From: Pristionchus mayeri
Lineage: Eukaryota > Nematoda > Chromadorea > Rhabditida > Neodiplogasteridae
Direction of reading: 5' to 3'
Assembly: GCA_036245805.1 (NCBI GenBank)
Contig: BTRK01000006.1
Location: forward strand, 30,694,901-30,758,900
Length of the DNA stretch: 64,000 nucleotides
How positions within the stretch are numbered: the first letter of the stretch is position 1; every line of letters starts with the position of its first letter. The translations under genes and the position numbers were made by a program. Below, in pieces: positions 37,201 to 50,200 of the stretch. The notes beneath the pieces are model-generated. The model made no database searches. It was not told where the DNA came from and worked only from the letters and a program-made list of their open reading frames with translations.

Positions 37201-38661
37201 CTTGGTCAGTTCATAGAGGGGAAGTTGAATGAGTCGTGAGTAGTCATGAGAATCGGTCGTTGTTCCACGGGTTTTTATTGCCATTGGAATGGACGCGCCA
37301 CGAATCACTCACTATCACATCAACATCCAACTTCCCCACGTAATCACATAATCACAATTCGCAATCCTCAGGTTTTTTCCGACAGTCTCTAAACGACGCT
37401 TGTCGGGAGTATCCATTTACAGTAAATTTATCGTTCTATTTATCACCTTCTCACATCCTCTGATAATCTATCTAAGTCTCGAATAGATAAGATCTCTCCT
37501 TTTGTTCTTTCTCTTCATTTTTTGACAAGTCAAACTCGCGTCAGTTCATACACAATTTCGACACATTTTTCATTCATCCAAAATTCGGAAGGGCATTCGA
37601 GCGGCGAGAGTTTAGACACACATCCTATCAAAGGTTTCGAAGGGAAATGAGTAGGAATACGGTGTTGTTTATATTATTGATTCTTTTGAGGATTCTCATC
37701 GATTGGTCGGAGGAGGAGGAGTGGTTCCATCGATAGAAGTGACTCCCAGTAGGAGAGTGAGCATATCGAGTCCACTCAGGTCAGTACAATCATTACATAA
37801 GATCAATGTTAAAGGAGAATTGACAGCAAAAGAGCTTCAGTCGACGCGAGTATACTTGCATAATGACGAATGAGAGAGCGCACTCTCATTTATTGTGCTT
37901 TCACCAGTTGCCTGTGCTGCTGGGCAAATTTTGAATAACGGTATACGATTTATTTGAAAACTGCGTTGTCAGTTTGGGCTAGCTAAATTGAATATTAATC
38001 CTCATTTAGCTAAATATTTATGCGTATTCTTCCTTTAATTTGACCTACGCGTCGACGCAATTGCTATTTTGTCCATTCGGTACTTTCCTAGAGTTGTAAG
38101 TGCCATGGATGAATAGATGGGGCACTTGTGATTCCCACTCAGCCAATTCTCAATTTTTGTTTCCGATCTGCATTAGAGTTAGTGCGTCAAGCGAATCAAC
38201 TCCCATTTAGGTACCCCCATTCCTCCCCATCTTTCTAATTCTCACTCTATCTACCGTAGTTGTCCTTCTTACCGTATTCTCTTCCACACACATACACACA
38301 CATTAGAAATCTATCTATACATTTTAACCGATGGGTTCAGTATTTTCTTCTTTTATTCAACTTTGGCTTCTACTGATTGTCGTCTTCTGACGCCTTTCGA
38401 GTACCGGCGATTTTCAGGATTTAGACGCTATTTTGGAGATATATTTCCTCTCGATTCGGAAGTTCCGCCCATTTGTGAAATTGACTGTTAGAAAGAAGGC
38501 GACCTAGAATAACACTTCCTTCACACCTTCTATTCCATTTCCATCTGCTATATTCATATTGAGTGTTTAGGTTCACTCGTACGTGCAGTCAGGACAGTCT
38601 CGAGTCCATCGAGAGAGTCTGCAGGAAGGAATTGAGGAGGAAGCTACTCGAGACTCCACAG
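32962..38661 (+). CDS. Unidentified multi-exon gene fragment (seven phase-consistent exons)
   Basis: Exons: 32962-33047, 33532-33604, 33851-33910, 34113-34332, 35401-35444, 37691-37779, 38571-38661. Phases agree throughout (0 in, then 2,0,0,1,0,2,0). The encoded peptide, about 220 aa, is hydrophilic and rich in Ser, Arg, Lys and Glu: SAVKRAECLVGG, RKQSSSRGSGGSNSREN, ESLWRYFKDQRK, IEVTPSRRVSISSPLR, SQDSLESIERVCRKELRR. Several RxxS and SP sites suggest a phosphorylated regulatory protein. Exon 4 includes the GA microsatellite at 34209-34252, read as an Arg-Glu dipeptide run. Neither a start nor a stop codon is assigned. The last donor (phase 0) would join in frame to an acceptor at 39904, one exon upstream of the + strand globin, so this may be that gene's long N-terminus. 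I do not recognise a family. Confidence 0.45.
33618..33757. mobile_element. 140-bp hAT-like MITE with 8-bp target duplication
   Basis: The ends are TAGGGTTCTCTTA and its near complement TTAAGAGAACCCTA. The arms pair through GAAAATTTGTGTATCAC and its counterpart. The flanking direct repeat CTCCCAAC occurs at 33610-33617 and 33758-33765. An 8-bp duplication with TAGGG ends fits the hAT superfamily. It lies in an intron of the unidentified + strand gene. Confidence 0.88.
34209..34252. repeat. (AG)n microsatellite within a candidate coding exon
   Basis: Twenty-two uninterrupted AG units. In the frame of the surrounding exon they encode alternating Arg and Glu. Confidence 0.95.
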
Positions 38662-39913
38662 GTGCTGAGAGGGGTTAATCACTTCCACTTATCTCCCTTC
38701 TAGAGAAGATGAGTAGAAACATCGAATTTATTCGAATTAACCTTGATCTTCTACCTTTTTATTTCATAACGAAACTTCGCTTTCTTCTATTATGCTGCTT
38801 TCAAGTCTTATTGATGTATTGATGTGGGGTGCTTCAGATGGTTCTATGCTGCTAACGCCCCTGAATTATCATCTTGAATTATCCATTCAAAAATGTAAAA
38901 TATAATAACAGTGAATTGTATTGTACGTTCACTTTGAAAAGACGTTGGGAATATCTCGATTGAGCTATTTCCTACCTCCGCCCCTTCACGCGGAATCGGC
39001 ATTGAGAACTCTCGTAGGAAAATGTGGGCTTCTAACTTCTGCTCTCTCAAATTCCTCACTCTCTCATTCACTTCTTCTCATTCCATCATATTCATGAGAA
39101 GAGGAAAACGCTTCCCTTCAGAAAGAGAGAACGAGAGAGTAAGGGAGAGTGAGAAGGCGAGAATTCGTCGACGACGATTCACGCACCTCCTTTTCAAGAA
39201 GCAATTGGGAAACGTCAGAATCTATTGCACCAAGTCACAAATACGAGGAGTTTTGCCTAATTTGGTAAACGTCGTCTTCAGTTGTGCACCCTGACACATG
39301 ATGATGCAGAGAGAGATGAGGGATGCATCTTCGAGTATATTCAGAGAGGCGAGAGGCGGATTGTGCATTGAGTCGCAGTGAGAAGGAGACCGGAAAGTGG
39401 TGTCCCCCCCCTCATATCTCCCCTTCTCAGCTGTTGACTATGACGAAGGACTCGAATTGTAGTGCCCTATCTAGGATAAGGAATGGGTATCTCCTATATT
39501 ATGATATCTCACGGACGGAATTAGAATGGAAGGAACTGCCTCCATCCTTCCCTTTGCCTCCTCCACTATTTATTCCCCCTCACAGCTCATCTTTTTCGAT
39601 TCAGGAGGTTAGAGAGACGAGGGAGGCGCGAACTAACTTATCATTCCACCATGAAGGAAATTGTTTCATGAATATCTGAAGACTCTTCGTTTCTGGGAAG
39701 TCGCCAATTCAGTGGCTCTTCGCTCGATTAGATCCCCCCTTATAGCCGTTTCGTGCAGTTTCGCATTGTAGGAATTGGTCGTTAATGAAAATTAATGCAG
39801 CATGTCCCATTATCTTATTTGATCTTCAATCACTTTCGAAATTGATATTGAACTTGTGTATACTTGACCTTTTCCAATCGAAGGAAGGTAACTGGATTGT
39901 TTAGGAAGCGGGG
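38662..39913. other. Intron or intergenic stretch before the + strand globin
   Basis: Holds possible exon-like pieces at 39311-39379 (REMRDASSSIFREARGG, ending CA|GTGAGA) and from 39431 (LLTMTKDSNCSALSRIRNGY). Neither joins in phase to both neighbours. An acceptor TTGTTTAG at 39904 opens the globin frame without a stop. Confidence 0.3.
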
Positions 39914-41327
39914 ATGTCACTGCTGCCTTCGCCCGCTATCGCCATGTCTCCTTCTCTCTCCGACATTGGAAGATCGAACACCAATCCAGAAGGTACGGTA
40001 CAATTGGACTACGATAGATATGATACATCCCTTACAGGAACTGCTTCCTCCCCGGTAGACTTGAGCAGGCCAGCGAGTGTTTGCGTATGTGTCCCACTTT
40101 TTATCGTTTATTAATATTTTGGATAGCCTTGAACGAAGTCGTATCCTATTCAATAATATCTATTCCAGTAAACTGTTTTCACATTGTTTTTAGAGATTAT
40201 CTAGACATCTAGAAGTTACAAATATTAGCGAGCAAAAAATGTCACCAAATATCACAGTACATTGTAAATTATATGATATATTTGACTCACACAGCTGTGT
40301 AATGATTGAATTTGAGTTGAAACGATCAGTGGGGGACGTTCGTGATCCGCCCTCTCCCACTAAGAAGACACTTAGTGAAGCAGTCGGTGAGTAAAGAAGA
40401 CCCTTCGAGCATCAGCTATCACCCATCCACATTCCCCCCCATTCGCTTACTTTCGGAATCACGTAGTTATGCCCAGCTTATCCTTCACCGAGATTTCCCT
40501 GAAACATTCTAGTAAATCGATTCTACTCTTTTCTTTTATGTGAACCCTTTCGTTGAAAATTCAAACAAATCTGGCAGTCAGTTGGCATAGTGTAAAAATT
40601 ATAGTTATCTGAAAATTTGTGATCCAATCCGATCTATGATTCTTTCACAGAGCATTTTTAACTTTCCAAATATGTTTAAAAAATTATTAGACTTTTTCAT
40701 TAAAAAAGAAATATACTTGTGTGAGCGCCATTCAATTCAATGATAGCAATAATTATTACCAAATTTTTGCTATCTTGACTGATCAGTAACTAAATTGTCA
40801 ATTTTCGACATGACGCAGCCTGAAATCAACGGATGTTCCATGAACAAAAAGAGTGTTTCTATCGTCATTGGCGAGTCATCAAAATCTCAGATAACCTAAA
40901 ATCGAAGATTTACGGAGAATCGTTATTTTTTCACTTGATCGACTCTAATGCAAACTCAACAGTCAATTTTCGAAAAAAATCATATCTACCTACCACTATC
41001 AAAAAGTTTACTTGCAGGTCTCACAGCGTACCAACAGAAGCTGCTGATACAATGCTGGCCGAATATCTATTCCACTGGTCCAGGTAGGATAAGGAGGAGG
41101 AACTACCATTATTATTGTTTATTCTAACCTACGGTATGAGATAGAGAAACAACGTCATCATTTTGGGCTGCATTGCATTCCTTTTCCACATTAGGGACAC
41201 GAATGAGACCAGAAGAGAGAAGAAAGTGATTGAGGTGGTCAGTTCGCCTCAGCGATCTTCAATCGACTGCAGACTAAGTGTCCGAAGGCGAAGCAACTCC
41301 TGGCCAAGGTACCACAGCTCATCTTTG

Positions 41328-41374
<47 letters not shown>

Positions 41375-42253
41375 CCGTGGATCTTTCTCCTCAGGCGAAT
41401 GGAGTGGCAGTCTTTGCCAATTCGGACATAGACTGCACTGCGATGCACTCGCGGGTCACCATCGAACTGATTGACACAGCCATCAGGTTGATCTTTGATC
41501 TTCTAGTGACATCTCTCTTTAGAAAGAGTTATGTTTAATCTACTTCGTACTCGAATTGCATGTATAGAACATAATTGAATAGGTTGCCAACCTACAATAG
41601 GAAATGTGCTATAAAAGCAAATTGATTAATAAATGTGCTAAATTGCAGAAACCTCGACGCGGACAGTACCAAGCTCACGAATTATCTAAATGAAGTGAGA
41701 GATGTTCTTTGATCTTAATGGGATTTAACTTGTTGAATTTTTAAACATATGAAAACAGTTGTCTTTCGCAGGTCGGGCGTAGTCATCGCCATCTCCGACA
41801 CGAGGGACTCACAATCGGAGTGTGGGACGATCTGGGTACGGTAGAACACACAATCGATCGCCAACTGACCTTCTATTTCAGCCGATGTCCTCATGGATTG
41901 CGTGTGCAGGTACGACGCGGTGAAGAAGCACAAGGTTCGTTCGACTCCCTTTACCCTTTTCGGGTGTTCATTCATTCCATCCTAGTGTATCCTATTCCAA
42001 TACAAAGTGTTATCACTGCAGGAACTGAGACGAGCCTGGCTCGCGCTATTCGCATACATCTGTGATAACATGAAGAATGTGAGTATCAATCTCATTCTAC
42101 ATCGAAGAGAGTGACAATAGGAAGGGAAATGTGCCCTGCAGCTATTCCTGCTGTGTGAATGAACTGTATTGGCAGGGTCAAACCATCTTCCGGTCTTCCT
42201 CCAGCTACGAGATCACTGACAATGGAAGTCCCGTCTCATCCATAAGAAGATGA
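39914..42253 (+). CDS. Globin with about 80-residue N-terminal extension (256 aa, 10 exons)
   Basis: Haem-binding globin. Exons: 39914-40084, 40317-40386, 41018-41083, 41235-41308, 41395-41486, 41649-41694, 41772-41835, 41882-41934, 42022-42078, 42176-42253. All phases agree and the frame ends in TGA. The globin fold starts at GLTAYQQKLLIQCW (residues 81-94, helix A). AIFNRLQTKCPKAKQL is helix B-C and Phe134 is a CD1 candidate. MHSRVTIELID places His145 as a distal E7 candidate. VGRSHRHL gives the proximal F8 His178. LRRAWLALFAYICDNMK is helix H. The extension is Ser/Pro-rich (SPSLSDIGRS, DPPSPTKKTLSEA), giving SP/TP phosphorylation sites. Intron 4 holds a 40-bp GA repeat. ATG 39914 is the first Met, but the frame stays open upstream to an acceptor at 39904, so a longer N-terminus is possible. 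It differs clearly from the 3.7-kb globin, so this is not a recent duplicate. Confidence 0.92.
41331..41370. repeat. (GA)n microsatellite in globin intron 4
   Basis: Twenty perfect GA units, 24 nt upstream of the next exon. Confidence 0.95.
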
Positions 42254-44283
42254 TGGATACTCAGTTGATTTTTGATCTTAAAATTGATCTCATAGGATCT
42301 CAGTATTCTTATGATCTTCAGTTGATTGATATCGTTGTTATTCATATAAATATGAGATCAATTATTGATCTTCTCATAACATATTTGATCGCATTGTAAG
42401 TTGTACATACCGTATTTGGATTACAGTAATCTCGAATTTGCATCATCAACTATGTTGAGATACCAACTTTCCTTTACTGACCATGCCATGTTTTCAGATT
42501 TTATGCAAGTTCCGCTGTTCACATTCCTCTGACATATCTAAACATAAACGTTTGCGTTATTCATACTCGATAAAGGACGAAAATATTTATTTGTGCATTG
42601 CTTGTTCTTTCAACAAAAATTTTTGGGTAAAAATGGGAGTAAATATGGAGACCGATATTTTAGTGATTTTTCATCAATGATGATTAATATAATCTAATCT
42701 TTTAATAATCCAATATAATCATTTAATAATGATACCTGATCCTGTCGTGTGCCTTTGCTAAACAACGGACAATGAAACGCCCACAGACCCGGCTCCGAGG
42801 GCGGCTGTCTCTCCGTTCTCGCGCCCCTCTCGCCTTTTCTGTTGACATTTCCCCCTTCTTTCATGATCCATCGTTGCCGCGTTAGAATACAGTATCCTTC
42901 TAATAACTCACAGTAGCCTCAGCCTGATTTCTCTTCGATTTGACTTGAGTTTACCTAAATGTATCCGATGTTAGCTCTAAATGCCGCGGCTGTAAAGCAC
43001 TCCTAATCAATGAAAGTGATAGCGCGTACGGTCGAGAGTGAGTTAGATACTGCGCGCATACCCCTTCCCTCAACTAGTTTCATTCCTTCTTTCTCTACCC
43101 TCTCCCAACAACAGTTTCTCTGCCCGTTAAGGGTTGATCCGCGATCGTTCTGTATACTTTAGACATAAATGACCTCTAATGCAGTTCGGTTAATGCCAGA
43201 TTGTATCGGATCATCCCAGATTTTCGCCCTCTTCTATTATGAAATATATCCTCTTTCCACTTGCTAATCGCAGCAAGTCGAATTATTATTCTCTACGCCC
43301 ATATCGTAGGGGTGTTAGTCATGCGGGAACGGTTGTGTACCTGGCCAAGTCGTCCACTATTTGGCCTTACTCAGTGCACTAATATCACTTGGATAACCAT
43401 TTTCATCTTCGCTTTATCTTCTTGTGAACTCTCTCGTAGTGGGGGCATTGGAATGGCAGCCAGCTGGCCCGTAGTATCTCCCTCTCTCCATCTCTCGTTA
43501 TCCCTCCCTCTACTCCCTTCTCTCTGCTCATCCCATGTGTTCAGTGATTGATCGTTTCCATGCCATGAACTATTCGATGAAAGCAAGTTCTTATCTATAT
43601 TTTTACGTCATTTCTAGATTAGTAATTCAGAAGCTATTTGTGGACATTTACCATCCTCTATCACTGATCACCAATTGAGTCATTTATCTTTTTTGAGGTG
43701 ATCGAATTGTAAACGATGATCTGTGAATTGTCCCTTTGCCAGAACACTTGACATTAGAAACCTTTCCACTCACTTCTCAAACTCGCCTCGTTATTTCGCA
43801 GTTCATCCTCAGTGTGTGTGAAATATTGAGGCTACTTTCTCTTATTGCCCTCGCTCTCTCTCTCTCTCCTTACTCATTCATCATTTCCGTACCATGACTC
43901 ATAGAGTGGGAACTCCCTTCATCTCCACTCACTCTTTCACATTTCAGTGATGCCTCAGCATCGAAATCCATCCTGATAGAGGACAACGATCGAGTGTCAG
44001 GTAGGAACCCGCGGTAATCGATCACTTCTTGACTAAACGATTCTGAGATGTTCTCGATCCAATTTAAGAGACTGCACCTAATTCGATTATCAGTCAATGG
44101 GGAAGTAATGGAACAAACCACTCGATGTTAACTAAGGAATCCTTTTTTTTCGAAAAAAAGAGTTAATGGATTAATTTTGTTTAAAGTAGGAAAATAGGGT
44201 GGGGGGGGGGCGTGTGTATTGTATAATTAATGTCAATTGTGAAGCTTGGTATTAACTAAAATGATTCAGTCATTATTGATGCG
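42254..44283. other. Intergenic stretch between globin and sos
   Basis: No exon chain was recognised. 42240-42390 is rich in TGATCTT and its complement AAGATCA, giving weak secondary structure. Promoter elements for sos were not recognised. Confidence 0.5.
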
Positions 44284-47200
44284 ATGTCATCTCAGATAAT
44301 GGTGGAGCCTAAATCTCCACGGTCGCCGCCCTCGACCTCCCACACTCTCGCCTCCTGTGGAGATGCACTCGATGAGAGGGTTTATAGGGTGAGATAATGC
44401 ATTTATTCTACTACCCAGGTACTACTTCTTTTCGCCTCTTATGTAACGTACGATTTCTGTCTGAAATGGGAAGGTTGTGTATTGGGCTGGCCACGTGACA
44501 AAATTATCCGTTCTAATCGAGCGTACGTAGGAGAGGATCATGTACAATAGAGAACTTGCGGCTAGTTCACATTTGATTTTCAAGTCGACGATCTATTTTT
44601 TAAAAATTGTTCTCATTATTGTGGACCACCTTAGGATAGTAGGGCTGAGTGTTGTGGAGGCGGAGGGGTATATCGAATTCCAGATGTGATTAAAGGGATG
44701 TAGGTAGGACCATTTGTAGAATGGCCGAATTAGGATGATATTCGTGAAGGAGGATGACTCACTCTTCTCATATTCATCTCTCAGGCGATCAAGGAGAAGC
44801 ATCCCGGGATGGAAATCGACGCCGATGCTGTTGATCACATTCGGAATCTCATGGAAAGACTACTCAGAGAGGTCCGATTTCTTTCGTCCTCCGCTCTCCC
44901 GTTTTATGGCAACTATGCATCAAATGCGCGTCATTTTTCCACGCAGATAACAGATTGTTAAAAAAGAAATGAATTCTAAACGGAGTGAGGGGCAATTACT
45001 GATTGGCTAATTCGCAATTCCTAATTAGTTTGGAGATAGTCCATGTCCAGTTCTTCTCGAGCAGAGGTGATATACGCACGATGAATCACTTAGCATGTCT
45101 CAAGGTTGCTTCCAAGACGGAAAAATGGAAAATCAATGATGCACCCTTACAGATTATGTCTGACAGCCCGGGAAACGTTTACGAATTGGAAAGAAAGTGT
45201 GCAGCTCTCTTCTCTCAACAGAAAGTGCAGGAGATCTACCAGGTATACTGTAGGAGGTGAAAGATTACGGTAGTTTCAATCGATTGTTCATGTGATCGAG
45301 ATACTATTGTTAGGGACGACGGGGTAATGATGGCTCCCGATGATCATAGATCAACATTTCATTTATCATTACAACCATTGAAGCTATCTGACCTCTGACC
45401 TATCCTCATCTAGTATTATCGTTTGACATGGTAAATATTGATAACTATTGATATCTAGAAATGGTCGGATAGCTGTGATCGATGGAGCTCGCGGTTGCAT
45501 CGAGCGATTGTGGCGAAGGATCGACAATTGCACGAGAGACTCATTCAGTTCATAAAGGTACGGTAGTGGGAAGAACAGGAAGAAGACGGGGAACTTCTTG
45601 GATAAATGATGTATAACTATAGAACGGACGAAAGGTCATAAATTGTATTTTATTTCCGCTTGTAGTTCAACTGTTGCAGGAGACTTTATCGGGTGCAGTT
45701 CGTCGAGATGGGAAGGAATTGGAGAGGATGGCACTCTACTTACTCACCAGTGTCGACTGCCTCGCCGTCGTACGATCAACTCTTTATTTAGTTTGCTACT
45801 ATTTGAACCATTCTGCACTTTGAGTTAATATACATTGTATGCAACAAATTAGAGCCTTTCGCATTCAAATGATACGCGAGACAGTTCTCGTTGTTGTGGA
45901 AATCTTCCTTTCCATTTGACTAAATGATAACTGAGCAGGATCTCATCACGTGGGTGGGCAATTACGTGAAGAAGCTTCGGGAGTCGGGAGTGAACATCAC
46001 CATCTCCCTCCAGAATGTCAAGATATCCCTCCTCGCTGATCCGGTTAGCGAAAGGGAAGGGGATTGATAGCGGTGGGGGGGGGAATTATAATCTACTGTG
46101 TTTTCCAATCAACTGTATTATTATTGTTTGTTTCACTTACTTAGGTTTGCTAGAGAAACTGGAATAACTCACGAAGGTGTCACCGAAGAAGAGGTGGTCT
46201 TGCAGAGTCTGATGCAGTTGAACGAGGTGCTCCATCGAGCAGACGATGACGTGGGCAGTGGACAGAGTGAGTGGACCTTGATGGATCCATCTCCATGAGT
46301 GGGGCTGACCTTCCATTTGACAGGTCTCATCTTCGACTTCGATGTGTCTGATCAGATGTCCCCCAGGGCGATGCTCAAATTGGGAGCTGCCAGGAGGAAT
46401 AAAAGCTACCAAGAGGTATGAGAAAAGAAGTGTATGGTCAAATTCCACCATGTTTACAAAATCGAGAAAGACACTACTGTGAGATATTTATTTACGATAA
46501 AATTCGCTTCCAAAGCACTCAGCTTCATTTGTGGGCCACTGAATTTCACTGGGAAAAAAAAGTAATTTCAGGCGACGGCTCAATTTCTCTCGGAGGAACG
46601 GGCGTATCTGAGAGAGTTGAACATGCTCGTCAATGTGTTCTTCAGAAAATTTGAGTCTATCATCGACAAATGCGACGAGGTGGGGAGAGGGTTGAATCGA
46701 TTTATCGATTGAGTGACATGGACATGAACACTTTTATTGTATCAAGGGCCTGAAAATGCGAAAATGATCTGTTCTTGATCAGTTACTCAAATTTAATATT
46801 TGCTTCTTTCTTGATTTCAATAAATACATATTGCTATAGACGTACATGGACGACATCTTCGGGAACATCACTGAATTGCACGAGTTGAGCAGGAAAGTGG
46901 AGAGGGCGATCGAAGATGCGAGGTGAGGAGGCTTCTAGATGGACTTACTTAGAGGGAGAGTGCACTAATTGATTAATAAGGGAGGGTGATCAAATGATAG
47001 ATGCTCTATCTAACTGCCTCCTTCTCTTGAGGGAACTCAACGATCCCTTCTCTGCGGGTGCTGGTCTATGGGAATTGGCGGAGGCGAACGAGTTCGACGC
47101 CTACCACCAATACGCTGTGAGTACTGACAAGATATCCGAAAGGGAGAAAGGAAATTGCAGAAGCACATTTCCTCCGGCAAGTACCTCGATATTATCGCCA

Positions 47201-50200
47201 AAGTACTCACTGTGCGCAAATACGCACGATTCTTCGAGGTTTTTCTTCTCTTTTTATTTTTTTAAACATTTTTAGTTACTAATATCTTATAATTTCGAAA
47301 TATATTATGATAATATATGAGTGACTATCTGAGAGGACTGAGTAATTTCACCTATAGGCCGTACAGCGAAAAATAAAGTGCTGATTTTAAGAATTCCCTA
47401 GGGGTAACTTTTCGCGTAGAGTTCGAAAATCGACCTTAGAAAGCCGTATCTCTGACCCCTCATTTCCGGTGTCGCGCTGTAGCTGGGTGGTCGGTTTTTG
47501 TATCTTTTGAACGGCTCATCCAAACCCCATAAATGCATAGTATTTCTGAAAGATCTCGACGAGATAAGCATTTTTGCTGTTGGAAGTGTCGGGCTAGCTC
47601 ATCTGTGGAAAAAGTTAAGGCCGTTTCAAATATAATTTTTTCCGTCTTTTTGCCGTCTTGAAAAAAGTTTTGGGAGGTGACGTTTTTTCATTATGTGCAT
47701 TAGAATCGTCATGAAAAAATACCCTAGGGCCAAATTTTCTCAAAAAATTTCGTTCCCCGGCGATGTTTCCTGAGGCTCGCAATATGCCGCAGTACAGATT
47801 CTCCGAAAATTCAAATCAATAACGTTCAACAGAAAAACACCACATTCACTCTCATTGGGTGTCATTGATGTTAATTGCTTATATTAAATATATTTTGAAC
47901 ATTTTGAGCATCTGAAATCGTATCTAAGTGGACATCAGCTTGATTGACGGTGGTTCAATTTGATTTTACCCTCTTGTACACTTTTTGCCTTTGTTTTGAC
48001 AACGATATCTCAACAATCAAAGGTACTGCAGGTAACATGTATTAAATATAATGCATATATGATATTATAATTAATACTAATTTGTTTCGGAACCATTTCT
48101 GTACATTTCAAGTATATAGTAGTGCGTAATTTGCCAATTCCGGGTTCCTGCCGCATCAATTCCTACTCAAAGCGGGCTCAAACTTAATTTTTAAGCGCTC
48201 TAACGTGAAAATTCGTATTCTACGAGTGAAAATACACCAAGATATTATGATTTCATATGTATCCATAATTTCGACATTTTCACCCCCTACTACCCCAGGG
48301 GCAAAAATATGAAAAATATTTTTTTCTTAAATTTTACTTTTTGAACATTTTTTCTGGTACATTTTCACTCGTAGAATACGAATTTTCACGTTAGAGCGCT
48401 TAAAAATTAAGTTTGAGCCCGCTTCGAGTAGGAATTGATGCGGCAGGAACCCGGAATTGGCAAATTACGCACTACTATATACTTGAAATGTACAGGAATG
48501 GTTCCGAAACAAATTAGTATTAATTATAATATCATATATGCATTATATTTAATACATGTTACCTGCAGTACCTTTGATTGTTGAGATATCGTTGTCAAAA
48601 CAAAGGCAAAAAGTGTACAAGAGGGTAAAATCAAATTGAACCACCGTCAATCAAGCTGATGTCCACTTAGATACGATTTCAGATGCTCAAAATGTTCAAA
48701 ATATATTTAATATAAGCAATTAACATCAATGACACCCAATGAGAGTGAATGTGGTGTTTTTCTGTTGAACGTTATTGATTTGAATTTTCGGAGAATCTGT
48801 ACTGCGGCATATTGCGAGCCTCAGGAAACATCGCCGGGGAACGAAATTTTTTGAGAAAATTTGGCCCTAGGGTATTTTTTCATGACGATTCTAATGCACA
48901 TAATGAAAAAACGTCACCTCCCAAAATTTTTTTCAAGACGGCAAAAAGACGGAAAAAATTATATTTGAAACGGCCTTAACTTTTTCCACAGATGAGCTAG
49001 CCCGACACTTCCAATAGCAAAAATGCTTATCTCGTCGAGATCTTTCAGAAATACTATGCATTTATGGGGTTTGGATGAGCCGTTCAAAAGATACAAAAAC
49101 CGACCACCCAGCTACAGCGCGACACCGGAAATGAGGGGTCAGAGATACGGCTTTCTAAGGTCGATTTTCGAACTCTACGCGAAAAGTTACCCCTAGGGAA
49201 TTCTTAAAATCAGCACTTTATTTTTCGCTGTACGGCACAAGGCTAGTTCTCTCAGATAGTCACTCATATATTATGGTAAGTAGAAGAAGAGAAATATTAT
49301 TTCTGTTATTATTTCTTCTATCATTGACTTTTAGGGGGAGGCGAAGCAGTACACTCGTCAACGAGAAATATCTGGGGCAGGTGGGGAATATTCACTCGAA
49401 GCAATCCCCCTTATACCATTTGGATTTACAAGTATATATTTTGTAGTAAAATACTCATTTGAGTGTAGGTCTTCGTGCAGGTGCCTCATCGTATGCTGCC
49501 TCTTCTGCATCTGCTGTCGCCACGAGTGCCAGCTTCTATCTGGCTGTCAGGTACGAACCACTCTTCTTTGATCTATTCCTTGTGTTGGTTGAGCAATGAC
49601 AACCCATCTTGGGAGTAAACTATTGGATGCTTCTCAGATACGTGCTCCCTCAGCTGCTTCTCGTCCCAATCCTCCACTTCTTCAAGTACGTCGAACACTG
49701 CACGAGACTGCATAATATGAGTCAGAATGAGGACGACAGAGGAGATCTCGCGGTGAGGAGAAAGGGGGGGGGATATTGTTAGTCCTATATAGCTGTATTA
49801 TTTACATTATGCACATTTTTTTAGAACGCGAATATGCACTGAAGGTTTGGGAACCTTCTGGGACGGAATTTGGTGTATATTGTTGATGTTTTAGAACACT
49901 CGTAACACTCTCACTGCACTGGCAGTACGAATCGAGAAGACGTGTGCGATGAATGGAACGATTCAGAAGAGGATGAAGATGTGAGAACATCGCCATTTAT
50001 ATCATATCAACTCATTCCACACGTATAGCAACTATTCTTAGGGTATATGACGCCGTACTTCTAAGGACCGGACAACTCATTGAAGGGGTCAGAGCAGTGA
50101 TTTTTCGAAAACTTGGTTTCCGGGGTAGTTTTTGCATGCTGATGACGATGGTCAACTCCATTTCGCGTCTTTTACCATCTTTGTTGCGATATGGGTCTCG

